Origin: Liolophura sinensis
Taxonomy: Eukaryota; Mollusca; Polyplacophora; Chitonida; Chitonidae
Assembly: GCF_032854445.1 (NCBI RefSeq)
Contig: NC_088301.1
Coordinates: forward strand, 56,184,512-56,248,511
Reading direction: 5' to 3'
DNA length: 64,000 bases
Every line of letters starts with the position of its first letter. The first letter of the stretch is position 1. The notes below the pieces were generated by a model that had not been told where the DNA came from, searched no databases, and saw only the letters and a list, made by a program, of their open reading frames with translations. The position numbers and the translations under genes are program-made. Shown here piece by piece: positions 28,401 to 39,156 of the stretch.

Positions 28401-31400
28401 GATGCTGGTGACATTCCTGAGCAATTTGCTAAGGAGGGATGGGCGAAGATCGTTAGCCCATCAGAGGAGGATAATGCTGCCCAGAGACCTGTGAAGTCAA
28501 TGCAGAGAGAACCATCCAAAGAGATATCCAAAAAGCTGTTGAGCACCTTCCAACAGAATGGAGACAAAGCCAGCAACAGGTGAGTCACGTTCAAATCTGT
28601 GATGGTATACTGCATGTATTTTATAGGTACTTTGATGTGATAGGCTGAATTTTTAGACTGGTCATTGTCTAATTATGTATGTGCTTGGGTCATCCAAAAG
28701 AGTATTTATGCATATAATGAGTCATCTAGGGAGAGTATTTAGACATATAATGAGTCATCTAGGGTGTGCATTTGGGCATATAATGAGTCATCTAGGATGA
28801 GTATTTAGGTGCATTATGGGTGATCAGGATAAAGGTGTGTAATGAGTCATCTGGGCTAAGGATTGAGGTGTGTAATGGATGAGGATTGAACTGCATAATA
28901 GGTCATCTAGAATGAGTATTTTGGTGTATAATGAGTCATCTAGGATGAGTATTTAGGCGCATTATGGGTGATGAGGATTTAGATGCTTAATGGGTCATCT
29001 AAGATAAGGATTGAGACCTGTAATGGATCATATAGGTCGACGATTGAGGTGTGTAATGAATCATCTAGGATGAGGATTGAACTGCCTAATGGGTCATCTA
29101 GGATGAGGTTTGAGACATGTACTGGGTCATCTAGGATGAGGATTGAGACATGTACTGGGTCATCTAGGATGAGGATTGAGACGTACTGGGTCATCTAGGA
29201 TGAGGATTTAGATGCATAATGGGTCATCTAGGTTGAGGATTTAGATATGTAATGAGTCATCAAAAATGAGGATTAAACTGCGTTATGGGTCATCTAGAAT
29301 GAGGATAGAGATGCATGATGAGTCATTTAGGATGAGGATTAAACTGCGTAATGAGTCATCTAGGATGAGGATTGAGCCATGTAATGTGTCATCCAGGATC
29401 AGGATTTAGATGTGTAATTTGAATTTCATTCATGCGTATGAAACTGTTACAATTTGTTTGCTTGTGTGTTGTACCTGCATGTATCCAGACCTGAGCCTGA
29501 CTTGGAGAGCGAGCGTCTGACACCCAGCTCAACCACCAGGAGCAGTGTCGTCTCTATGGGTAACCACAAACCCAAGTCTGACAAACCCAAACAGCCAGTG
29601 AAACAGTTCAAGAAAGGAAACAAGCCTGTAAAAACTGCCTGGGGGGAAGAGAATAAGAGTAACAACAAGTAAGAATATGTGCTGTAAAAAGTGTTCTTCT
29701 GTGCACATGTACCTGCAGCCTTAGGCATTCTCACTGCTTGTCAGGTTGTCTGTTCAAGGACTCAGAGAAAACATGCTCTCATATTATTTGCATTTTCAAA
29801 TTTTTTGATGAATACTAATTTTGAAGAGATTGAAAATATTTCATGGAAATATATGAAGAGCAGGATGTACTTTTCATTTTTCATCCAGTATGGACAAAGG
29901 AGTACTATTTGAATGTGATGAATGAGCTATCTTACATGTTTGCTACCATGTATATTACTTTATCATGAACTAGTTAAATGTTTTGGGATGTGATTTCACT
30001 TTTCTTAATTACTAACATCATTTATAAATCCTGCAGGGGTCCTCAGTGGTAGAGGGGGTTAGCATGTCAGCGCAGTGCAGTGACTCAGGAGCCTGTCACC
30101 AATGTGGTCGCTGTGAGTTCAAGTCCAGCTCATGCTGGCTTCCTGTCGATCAGTACTTGGGAAGGTCTATCAGCAACCTGCTGATAGTTGTGGGTTTCCC
30201 CAGGGCTCTGCCCAGTTTCTTACCACCATAATGCTGGCCGACGCTGCATAAGTGAAATCTTCTTGAGTAGGGTGCAAAAACAAACAATCAAATACAAGTC
30301 CTGCAAGAAACCCTGTTGTATTAACTGACAAAATGTCTTTTAATTCAGGCATAGACATATTTTCATCCTTGTTTTTTGTACTCAGTAAGGTACAGCAGGT
30401 CGAGGATAAGTTTGATGAGGAAGAAGGACGTATTCCAACACCGACACTGAGACAACGCAGCCAGAGTGAAGTAGTGCGCCGACACCACCTAGACCGCACT
30501 ACTCCCTCAGTTGGCGGTGTAATTCTCACCTCTGCATCTACTCAGAACCTGGCTTGCAAATCGCCTGAAAATATCGCCTCTGAATCTTCTCAAGACATTG
30601 CTTCTGAATCTGCTCCAACTATTGCATCTGCCTCTGAAATAGGTATGTGTTATAAGTTGGAATATCTGTACAGCAGTGGGATGCCCCATTAATTTTTAAT
30701 TTCTATAAAAACACCAGTTTAACTAAATGTGATAGTAAAAGTAAATAGTGACCTGATGAATTACTTAATACAGTTATGTATGTAATAGTGACAATTGTGT
30801 TCTCAGGAAAATTCATCCATGCACATAAATAATACTTCTATATGTACAACTTTTTCATAGCTGTTATGCAAAAGTTGTTTGATTGTTAAGTGTCATGTTG
30901 TAGATGGCCCGTCTCGTGACTTCACAGTAGGTGAGAATCGCAGTGTACCTAAGCGTCAGCAAACACTTTCTGCCAAAAAGGTGTGTGATCTCTCTTTTTG
31001 TGTTGGTGAATATAGCTTTTTTTATGCTGATAGTAAATCCTAGTATCACCTCTCTCAACATGTTCCTCATTTAGTTTGTTTTCTTGCTTTATGTATTATA
31101 TTATTTGTCATGAATTCTCATTTTGAAAATGAACTTAGAAATTCCAGTGCCAGATGTAGGTTTCATGAAAGCTCATTGTCATGAGTATATGTATGATGGT
31201 ATGAAAGTCCTTTTTTTCCCCATTTTATTTTGTAATATGACATATATATATTATAGTTGTACGCATGGGTTGGTTGTCATTTTTAATTTGCAGATTTTTG
31301 ACATCACTAAGTTGGCAGAAAGCCCAACGTTTGGCAAACCCTCCTATGACAGCCATGTTCTGAGAGATGATTTTGCCACGGAAGACCGTCCTCTGATCAC

Positions 31401-34174
31401 AAGATATGTGGTCACTCCTCTCAGGAAATCAGGTGAGTTGTGCAAGCAGTAGGCAGGAGAAAATGTAAAACAGACAGCGGTTAATGGCTAAAGCATATGA
31501 GGATCTCAAAGAATATTTAAGTTTGTTATCTTAGTGCTTTTTGATGTGACAATGGCACTTTGTGTGGGTGTACATTTGTCAAATGATGTCAGCACTCTGT
31601 AAAAATGTAAAAGTAGAAGTACATGTTGTAGATCGAAATTTAGCATCGTACAAGAAAGAACTTTCTCTAGTCTCCGTAAACTCTAGATCTTGAAATCTGT
31701 TGAAATTTTTCAGAAATCTTTACCTTACCAAGTTCCAGGATAGTGTATGAGGCGATTCAGAATAATGTAGAAGTACAGCTGCAAAAATGATTAACAGATT
31801 TCAGAGCTAGGTAAACAGATAAATGTCAGGGGTGTGGCATGCAATGGTTGTTCTTACAAGAGATTAGTCATATCATTGGATGAAGCGTTGTCAAGACAGA
31901 TGTATTTGCTTTTAAGCAGCCATCATCATTAGTAAGAATTTCATCTGTACATTTGAACTGTATTTGAACTGCACTGTCTCCCCTGTCTAACCCTATTCAT
32001 TTTTCAACTTCTCTTGCAGACTTATATGTACCCAGTGATAATGGTGCCATATTTGTTGAAAGGAAATTACTTGTTACTTTCATTTACATACTCCTGTTTA
32101 TAAAATTACTCCTTTTGGCAATTTACCTCTTGCTTGTTTACACAAACATACTAACATGTCTAATGTTATATTTGAAACCATTACTCAACTGTTAAGTTCT
32201 CCAGACTTCGTTAACTTCAGATTCTCACCTTGCCTCTGACATTCCCGCCAGTCATGGAGAAAAGCCCAGTCCTTCCTTTGTTCCACCTACACTGTGGGAA
32301 GGTGTTGGAATGACATATAGCAAACCTGACCAATCAAACATCAAACATCTGCAGAAGCCTATCTCCTGGTCAATAGAAGGAGGTGTGTAGAACTTCATGT
32401 TGCTGCCTGCTTCTCTGGCCTGCTTTTGATGGGGAAATTTCAAGAAAGCTATAAAATGAAGAGTGGTACATCAGACAGTCAGATAAAAACTATACATGAA
32501 AATACTTTCATTGATTCTAACAAAAGTTTATTTCAAGAGTGATTATAATCAAATCTATGAATTTTAAGGTGATTTGTGAACTTTACTGCCAGATTTAGGA
32601 ATCTTGATATTTTTAATATTCACCTCCCGGCAGACTTTTACTCCATGTTATTTAAGTCATCTTTCAGTCGTGCTCAAAATAGCAATTCCAGCATTAAGAG
32701 TTGTGTTTAGAGTGGGAAAAACTGCTTGTGTCATTAGAGTTCCTAAACACCAACAGAACTTTGAACATATTCCACCCAAGAACACAATCGTTTGAATGCA
32801 TTAAACTCTCGAAAAAAATTCTAGAAAAAGAAATGAAAGTAATTTAAGAGATAATTTTCAGTCGCCTCTCTGGTGATACAAACTTCAATTTTGAGCTGTC
32901 TTACCTTTAAAGGCTTTTTAGCTGTGTCCCTACCAGTGCTTTCCTGTGCCTGATTGTTTCTGCATGGTCATGCTCTGCTTTTAAGGTTCTCCCCATCTCG
33001 TTTTGCATTTACCTTTCAGTGGCAATTTAAACACAAACTTGTGCATGATGGAGTAGGAAGCAGGAAATCCTCTCACAACACTTTATGAAATTCATTATGA
33101 AATACAGTACTACAGGTTCAATAATACACTAAGAACACAGCTGTCTAATAATGTTCGCCTTACCTGAATTCATGCTGATATACATACTTCTTTTGTCCTT
33201 TTGGCTAAGCTACATTTATAAATGGCACAAGTACATGTAGTTTTGATTACTTTCTCATCCAGTTTCATGGCTAGGCTAACATATGGCAATGTATTTTCAC
33301 AGTAAGATTAATAATACTCATTTATGTCCCAGTTTGTAATAAGTGCCTATTGATGTTTTATGAACTCTATGCCCTTTCCATATTTTATTGTGAGTATTTT
33401 ATTCTTCCTTCTCGTTATTGACATGCTTAATGTAATCTGCGATTAAGATAGACCATCTAATCCCAGATATGTTGTTATTTCATTATCCTTTTTAACTTAA
33501 TGGTTGCCACCTCCCCACTCCTGTGTCATTTTTTTCAGACTGTGGAATTATTTGTTCTCTAACTTAGTTAAGCTCACCACTCTGCTATGTTCAAGATAAT
33601 ATGAAATCCTCGTAAGAAAAGGCAGCTGTTATAGATAGTTGGTGCATGTTTAACACAGCTTGTGTTTCAGTGATGCTGTTCATTGGAATAGCTGTTAAAT
33701 GGATAACCAGTAAAAGCTTTCATAGTGTCTTCACTATGGTGTCTTCAATTTACGTAAAATGCCATCTGAATCTTACAAACTTCATCAAGCTTGTCCATTT
33801 CCAACTTACCAAAAAAGGAAAGACAGTGTATTAAAGTAAATTTAATGTCTTGCACCAAGTTTTTGTGGGTTTAGTGGGTTTTGGATCTTAACATACTGGA
33901 AATTCAGTTCACATTCTTTAACTAACCTGTGGCTTGATGGCCTTGTGCAGAACAGTCTGCTTTTACACTGTAGTTACTTCAGTAAAGTCCATTTTATTTA
34001 CAAGCGAACTCTGCCTTTGCTACTGCAGGTAAATTTGTGCCAAGATGTTCCCACAGCGCTGATGACGATGATGATATACTGTCCACCTCTGCGCGTTCTG
34101 TGGCCTCCAGCAGCTCCCTGGCATCCCAAGTCCTGCAGCGTGCTCGCAAGAGGCAGCAGAATGTGTGGGGTTGA
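4430..34174 (+). CDS. MDM1: MDM1, centriolar microtubule-binding protein (20 exons, 957 aa)
   Basis: Exons: 4430-4447, 5801-5833, 7059-7185, 8540-8772, 9897-9983, 10466-10570, 11439-11582, 11772-11879, 12113-12283, 13326-13460, 14446-14664, 15824-15964, 17594-17790, 28385-28579, 29489-29668, 30386-30642, 30904-30980, 31294-31432, 32221-32382, 34029-34174. All introns are GT-AG and all phases join. The start MPIRFK matches vertebrate MPVRFK. S/T-E-Y-x4-F motifs occur near residues 20, 263, 364 and 476. Exon 13 has the family block ending Q-G-T-H-F-S-R-E-H. Exon 16 has G-R-I-P-T-P and T-T-P-S-V-G-G. The C terminus is SQVLQRARKRQQNVWG. In vertebrates MDM1 binds microtubules in centrioles and restrains centriole duplication. 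The model is longer than human MDM1 (714 aa), mainly through Lys/Pro-rich linker exons 5-7, 9 and 11. Missed small exons in introns 12-13 remain possible. Confidence 0.93.
4889..4973 (+). mobile_element. SINE family B tail fragment
   Basis: Only the 3' block is present: CATATGACTGAAAAATTG, then GTTAAACC and CACTCACTC. It lies in MDM1 intron 1. Confidence 0.8.
5380..5484 (-). repeat. Interspersed repeat family D, partial copy
   Basis: The reverse complement shares 'ATTCCTCAAC', 'CAACTTT..TTTATGCACA', 'GAGACAAAACT' and 'GGTTGGATTGGC' with copies at 43884-44060 and 52457-52606. It lies in MDM1 intron 1, upstream of the 33-nt exon. Confidence 0.72.
8042..8382 (+). mobile_element. SINE family B, near full-length
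   Basis: It starts with a tRNA-like head: box A TAGCACAGTTGG and a slightly degraded box B, GGGTCGAGTC. A conserved body follows, then the CACTCACTCACT end. A 20-bp piece around 'ACTAGATAACTAGCAGTGGA' is tandemly duplicated at about 8255-8300. It lies in MDM1 intron 3. Confidence 0.88.
12395..12664 (-). mobile_element. SINE family A, full-length, with 14-bp target-site duplication
   Basis: On the minus strand it begins GGGGCCTCCGTGGCTCAG (box A), has box B GAGTTCAAGTCC, then the CORE-like body and a (TAAA)n tail. It is flanked by a perfect direct repeat TATAGTAACAATAT at 12381-12394 and 12665-12678. It lies in MDM1 intron 9. Confidence 0.95.
13824..14085 (-). mobile_element. SINE family A, full-length
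   Basis: Same structure and orientation as the copy at 12395-12664, with head box A TGGCTCAGTTGG and box B GAGTTCAAGTCC. The flanks CCCTATATTTTA (left) and CCCTATGATTTA (14086-14097) look like a slightly diverged target-site duplication. It lies in MDM1 intron 10. Confidence 0.92.
14979..15112. mobile_element. Small MITE-like element with terminal inverted repeats
   Basis: The left end GGCCCCGGTTTCATGAAG is mirrored by the right end CTTCATGAAACTGGGC, leaving about 95 bp between. The inner parts are also partly self-complementary (CGTAACGTT and TGTAACATTA). There is no coding capacity, so it resembles a non-autonomous DNA transposon. I cannot assign a superfamily. It lies in MDM1 intron 11. 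Confidence 0.68.
16430..17210. repeat. Large imperfect inverted repeat (two ~290-bp arms, ~190-bp spacer)
   Basis: The left arm (about 16430-16730) and the reverse complement of the right arm (about 16920-17210) align along their length. Shared blocks include CTTATATTTACT, GGAGTA, GTGTCTCCT, CCTCCACAAATATG.GCACT, CCACATTAAAACGAA and GCTTCTCATG. Identity is roughly 65-70% by eye. It lies in MDM1 intron 12. It could be a foldback transposon or two copies of one element in opposite orientation. Confidence 0.75.
17791..20879. other. MDM1 intron 13, left part
   Basis: Non-coding in both directions as far as I can see, except the family A SINE fragment at 18251-18365 and a T-run at 20450-20466. 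TTTATT at 20789-20794 would serve as AATAAA for the minus-strand NHL gene. Confidence 0.5.
18251..18365 (-). mobile_element. SINE family A, truncated (3' half only)
   Basis: It holds the (TTTA)n tail, TTGGTGTTTTACGCCATACT, CAAGAATATTTCACTTATAC and GGCGGCCAGCATT, then breaks off before the tRNA-like head. Confidence 0.88.
20880..21881 (-). CDS. NHL-repeat protein, single visible exon, nested antisense in MDM1 intron 13 (333 aa)
   Basis: An uninterrupted 333-codon frame. It shows beta-propeller-like units of the NHL type: residues ~22-50 (TCVSVSPTGRYAITD), ~118-150 (PFGLAVNSADQIFVVDRKKG, then G-K-L-L-R-T-I-G), ~165-190 (E-D-T-I-Y-V-N) and ~214-240 (GSLAVDDRGAIYQLD). No RING, B-box or transmembrane segment is visible. 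The frame stays open upstream of the first ATG. A good 3' splice site (TTCATTCATTGCAG) lies 52 nt before that ATG, so an upstream coding or 5'UTR exon is likely. A minus-strand AATAAA lies about 90 bp downstream. NHL propellers bind protein or RNA partners; I cannot assign an orthologue. Confidence 0.8.
   Translation of the reverse strand: MVMNLVQSYPLLGPVGEPLIQPTCVSVSPTGRYAITDSKSCMIVVYTKMGLYSHHFSTLPKRLFYLYWNIADHEPHSVAWLADERLVYSQPSGGAVVICHGNGQRCGVISGRPLYEPFGLAVNSADQIFVVDRKKGRVLCYDCSGKLLRTIGGFGAVEGELTLPHYVVTGPEDTIYVNNLPPGQTQNLVMIHKYSNRGAVIDSCVTSVTAEPSMGSLAVDDRGAIYQLDLKSQQIIQVREAETNSENESESINTTCTYQEEVVMLDGLKQLVYAAIGRTSEVVCLDIGDMTVKIYTQTSLVMENGDTRHYMRDSREILNEFDSPPMSPTETNF
23276..23420 (+). repeat. 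Interspersed repeat family D
   Basis: It begins CTACCCTAATTCCTCAACC, has AAGAGCAACTTTCAGTGCAA, and ends AAAATAATGCCTT. The same blocks recur at 43884-44060 (-), 47313-47436 and 52457-52606. Confidence 0.78.
26011..26143 (+). mobile_element. SINE family A, 5'-truncated
   Basis: It holds CCAGCAACCTGCAG, CATAATGCTGGC, TAAGTGAAATATTCT and the (AAAT)n tail; the tRNA head is absent. A (TAC)6 microsatellite sits just upstream at 25981-25999. Confidence 0.85.
28689..29416. repeat. Minisatellite, ~33-bp unit, about 22 copies
   Basis: The unit is roughly GTCATCTAGGATGAGGATTGAGACATGTAATGG; early copies are more diverged, and several neighbouring copies near 29090-29200 are nearly identical. The period is a multiple of three, so long open frames appear on both strands over it; these are artefacts. 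It lies in MDM1 intron 14, just before exon 15. Confidence 0.93.
30036..30293 (+). mobile_element. SINE family A, full-length
   Basis: It begins GGGGTCCTCAGTGG with a diverged box A, has box B GAGTTCAAGTCC, then the body with CATAATGCTGGC and TCTTGAGTA, and ends AACAATCAAATA. It lies in MDM1 intron 15, about 90 bp before exon 16. Confidence 0.9.
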
Positions 34175-34380
34175 TTGCAAGACCATGTACCTGTGTGGGT
34201 CCAGGCGCAGGTGCATCCTTCCCACACATGACTATGCAAACACTTATACAATTAGCCTTCATGGCCATTACTTCTAACGTAACGCATGATGTAGTGTGGA
34301 ACTGACAGTTTAGGGGCTGTTTACGTGAAACTTTGTTACACTTGGTCATTCTCTGAAGTTATTTTTTTATGTAATGTTTC

Positions 34381-34386
34381 AATAAA
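34381..34386 (+). terminator. MDM1 poly(A) signal AATAAA
   Basis: AATAAA lies 207 bp after the MDM1 stop codon, with a T-rich stretch downstream. A second AATAAA at 35125-35130 could give a longer 3'UTR. Confidence 0.65.
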
Positions 34387-35739
34387 GTAAGAGAACTTAA
34401 TACCACTTTTTGGGACTGTTTTTTCCCACCTCACCCCCACCCCCACCCTCTCATGCAGTGTCTGCATGGATTGGCAACAGTATTTCTTGTATTTGTTGGC
34501 TAATGACAAGTTGGGTTTTGACTTAATGAAGAATTATGTTTATACTGTGATATCTGAAAATGGTTTGTTTTGTAAACTTTTGTTATTGATTGTACTAGTG
34601 TATAAATTATGTAATAATACACCTTATCTATGTTACCATTGTTACATGTAATGTATTGGAGCTTTGTGAGGGAATGTTCTCTTGTTTTATGTGGTAATCA
34701 AATGTCGTTGGATGAATATGTTGTCTACCATGAGTTTAAGCCTGCACTCGGTTAAATGACCGAGTTGCAAAAATGAACGATGTATGATTGGTCCAGTAGT
34801 CCAAGTTTCTTTGTTTTGTTATTTCGTTGGACAAGCTGACCAGTATTGAACTCATGGGCCTGATGTGTAAGGTTGTTATTGTGTTTGACAGCCAGAACTA
34901 GGTAGGGGAGGTAACCACATTCCAAGCTAAGGTGGTTCGCCTGTAAACAAAATCATGTATTATTATTGTATTTTTGAAATGACTATTTTTGTAGACTGCA
35001 TAAGACAAGGGATATTACATATTTGTACTCCGTCCAACTATCTCTGTGCATCAATAATATACTACAATAGAATTAAACATACTAGAGAAATATAAAGTAC
35101 TTGCAGCATGTTTTGTATTTATGAAATAAAGTTATAGCAAACTATCATGCTTTTTGTTTTTTTTTTAATAATAGATGCAAAAAGTTAGGTAAAAGCTCTT
35201 GTGCAACAACTGTTTTGCCATGCATGAGGTGTTGGCACATTTTGAATGAAAATAACATGTACTTGGTTATGAAAGTCTTTCTGAATAGGAAATAAAGTAA
35301 GCTGTAAACGATAGTATACACAATTCTAATTGTAAAACCCAATGTGTTGATAGTACAGGTATGTGTGTTGAATTAAAGTCTTACTTTGCTGTCCATGATA
35401 CTGCACTGATCTCTTAAATTTCATCACAAAAGGTTCAATTCTGAGCTGTCAAAATGTGCTAATATTCTGACATCTTGAAGGAACAGTCCTCTTCCAAACT
35501 GTAGCAAAGCTGAGGATAACACCCAAAGGTTCTGTAAATGCTTGACTATTTCTACTTCCAAAGAATTCATGTCATCTGAAATCCCACTTTTCAATGTGGA
35601 TTTTCTGCAAAATGATAGGCATAACACCACCCCTGGAGTCTATAACGTTTGCAAATCTTGATTTTCATTCTGATTTCACCTGGCATGAATTTCATGCCAG
35701 TTTCAGAGTAAATCATCACTTAGCTAGGTGGTGGTTCTA

Positions 35740-35830
35740 ATTCCAGGAAATTTATAGTCCTGTGCTCAAGAATATTTCACTGACCGGTTTATGACAGGCA
35801 TCAGGTTTATGGGTGGAGGAAACCGAGTCA
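35740..35830 (-). repeat. SINE family C-like fragment
   Basis: TCAAGAATATTTCACTGACC, GGCATCAGGTTTATGGGTGG and AGGAAACC match, in reverse complement, the 'CCTCCACCCATAAACCTGACC' block at 49120-49145 and the tail of the copy at 49250-49443. Confidence 0.6.
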
Positions 35831-36622
35831 AACATCTACATGTTCCTTCTCAGCCACATTAACACTGCAACCAAAACAGCACGGGCTGGAGATAAACACA
35901 CGAACTTATCAGTCAAGGGTCTGGAGCTAGAAGGCCACCCCACTATAGCCCATCTCTGGCTGCTGCACATGCTGCTTTGGTGTTCCATCCTCCAAATGAG
36001 TGTGTTCTTTACACCCAGTATAATCTTTCACCCGACGTGCAGTATTATTACACATGCATGCTCCATGTAAGTTTACAGTTCTCCTTAAAGGCATTGTCAG
36101 CTCTTTTTAAAAAAGCATTCATTTCATGAGAAAGCTTTACTTGTGACAAAATCAAAGTTACAAAACAAGCAGCCATGTTAAGCTGCTCCTTTTACAATAA
36201 TATTTAACTTCCCACACCAACACTGCTTTAATTATGACCATAAACAAGTTCTATCCTATTGTCACACTGACTCGCACTATGAACTCACAAGGTCTTCAGG
36301 TTTTTGGTTGGTGTATTGTACAAGTAGAGCAAGTCGCCTAAATCAGTATTTTTTGTTCTTCATGCACCTCTGATTTTAGTGGAAGTGTGCTTAATTTGGA
36401 TAAGTGTCCAGCTTTATAATTTACCCATAATTAGCTACACATGTATATATTGTTAAATTGAGTTTCAAAAATTATTAAAATGAATACATTAATTGGAGTA
36501 ATATGGCGCTTAAAATCACTCCTTAATGAAGATGGTTTTATGCATTTTTTCATCAACTCTCGGTAGTCTCCACCGAATTACGTCATACAAGTCAAACCAT
36601 TACAAGCTGTCAGAGCTTCACC

Positions 36623-36672
36623 ATTTATTTATTTATTTATTTGAATGGTGTTTTACTCAAGAATATTTCACT
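36623..36672 (-). mobile_element. SINE family A tail fragment
   Basis: (TTTA)n, then a GGTGTTTTACTCAAGAATATTTCACTT-type end; only the last ~50 bp of the SINE remain. Confidence 0.78.
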
Positions 36673-39156
36673 TGTTTTTTTGAAGCTTCCAGACAATCTG
36701 ACAATCAGTAAGACATGGATTTATCTAAGATGGCACCCACAAAAGATATCCACATCTGTTCTTGCCATTTATCATCTGAAAGTTTTGAGAGAAATACAGC
36801 TAGCTGGACTTGACAAATTTTGGCTACTATATAGGTGCTGCAGTCGACTCAAACCTGAAGCTGAACTCAATATAAAACTGATAGCAAATCTCAACATTAA
36901 TCCACATTTATATTGTGCACGACTATATATAGGCATACTTTTAAAATATTTGGAATGCGGACGATAACAGGCAGTTGTCTTTGCATACAGATATGAATTT
37001 AGATATCTTGGGGAGGAACAGAATATTATTATGAAGCAAACAGAGGGAAAGAATAGTAAATAAATACTACATTCTGAGATAAACACATGAAATGTACAGT
37101 GTAAGTTATTCATGTAGCTCACCAGTTCACATTGCAAATGTGGCTGGAAATGCCTTGACAGGGATCAAGTTCAACGTCGGAAAACTTGGAATCTGAAATC
37201 TAGCCAGAGAGTCTGTGTAGTTAGAATCCATGTCGAAAATGACACAGTTCTAATAGGAATTCCCAGCTTATTTAGTCCAGTGGGACTTGGCCATCTATGA
37301 TGTCACCGGCCAGAGATCAACTAGCGTAATAAATCTATTGTTTTGGTGTATTTGAAGTCATCAGTATGTTTCTCAGAAGCCTTCCTGCTAATGTACTGTT
37401 TAAACAGATTATAATCTTTATAATTAGGACCACTAGCTAAATCTGGACTCTAATGCTTAAACACCAAAGCAGTTCAGTAACGCAGCAGCCAGTTCTGATA
37501 CTGAACTGGGTTGCCTCCCATTACGTCCACACATTGTGGTCTTCGTGACTAGCACTTGATATGACCTTTTTAAATGGACATCCTTACTGCAATTTACCGG
37601 CTTGAAACAGGATCTTTTAAGGCTTAAAATCATGCCCTATTCGAAATGGTATACATCAGTAACAAATATCTGACAAACTGTAACCCTGTGCTTGGTCATT
37701 AGTGGAATCAAATAGCAGGAATTAGCTATTGAACAATGTCAACTCTTTCAATGCCCACAGATCTGTTCAATCAAGAGCATTCTTTGGATATCTAGTCCCG
37801 TGACCAGAATGACCTTGATCACAATAAGCAATGAACATATCTTTTCCTTCGGGTGAGATTTTCAGTTGAAAATGAAAGTTCATACTTATTGCCCACCACG
37901 CTCTCAACATTAGTGATAATCAAGCTGCTTCAAGATTGCATTAAAGGTTAGAATCAACTCAGGTAAAACATATGTTGGATGTCAATACACTTTATATGAC
38001 AAGGCAAGTAATGAAACCATACAGCACAGGGTTCCAACACTGCTCAGAAACATAAACTGACATGACTTTAGAACCATTGCACCACATTTTGTTCTGTTCA
38101 TGTTTAGCCTCATCAGTAAATATATAAATTTTATTTGAGTGTCTGTTCCAATCATGCTGAGCATAGTTTTATTTTGGATGAAAGAGGTAACACACACAAA
38201 TCATTCACAATAGTTACACAGTGCTCAGAAAGCATTTATTTCATTGTAACATCAGCTGGGCTGAAAGCTGTTGAAGCTTTCTGTCTGTGATCTGCTGTTG
38301 GAGACAGTGATGTGAGCGAGTGTAAGGAACAGGGTAACTGCTTTCGGGGACACTGAGCTGTCCAGTAAATGAGATTCTTAATCTAGGCAAAAACTAGGAT
38401 TGTTACAGCACTGGGATTGTTCAAAATTAAGTATCACAAATGATAGTACCTGATTTCTTCTAATTTTAGGACACACATTAGCAGAGCTGAAAGTAAAAAT
38501 TACATTTCTCTCCCACTTTTTTAAAAGAAAAGATATGAATATGTTGGTCATTAGATGGACTAGCCATGTGAAAAAATAGGAACTAAATATTCCTGCGATA
38601 ATTACATTTATATTGGCTAAACAGAGCAGACCAGGTGTCCCAAATATAAGAAGAATTGAGGTAAATGTACATCAGTGAGGAATACACAGAAATATTCAGA
38701 CAACCTTCATTATCAATACTTTGTTTATTAGTCCTTTGACTTGCGGATGACTTACATAACCTATTATTACAGGGACAGATGCTCCTAAATACTTGAATAG
38801 CTTAAAAATACATATCTTAATGTTCTCTGTTTTCTTATCTTTTTAACCCTCTCAGTACACATTCTGTGGCAATAAATCTTTTGACACATTGCAGACTGCT
38901 GGGATCTTACTTTTTGGAGTAACTGAAAACCTAAATCTTAGGATAGCTGTGAGTTTGACATTCAGATTAACATGAACACTCACTCTTTTAAAGCCACTAG
39001 CTACAACCATGCTCTTGCTTAGCTAAATAGTTCACACAATCTCAAAACCTAAGGACAAGAAAAACACAATAATCTGTAAAAGAGTAGGAATGTTCAGTAA
39101 ATAGTCTTTGAGAGAAACTGAAGCTCTACTGGAATGCAGGTTTGAATAAAGGCAGG

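Larger units (their letters stand above)
34400..39156. other. Convergent intergenic region between MDM1 and ATP6AP1
   Basis: Both flanking genes point into this 4.8 kb stretch, so it holds their 3'UTRs. It contains repeat fragments (35740-35830, 36623-36672) and minus-strand AATAAA candidates (for example TTTATT at 38724-38729 on the plus strand). The two overlapping ~110-120-codon frames near 36.6-37.1 kb look like chance. Confidence 0.5.

Noticed and set aside
28979-29198. 71-codon open frames on both strands
   Set aside because: They are products of the 33-bp minisatellite, whose period is a multiple of three; no non-repeat sequence supports a protein.
36641-37137. Overlapping frames of 108 (+) and 121 (-) codons between MDM1 and ATP6AP1
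   Set aside because: No domain, no splice support and codon content typical of AT-rich chance frames; the plus frame begins inside a SINE fragment.
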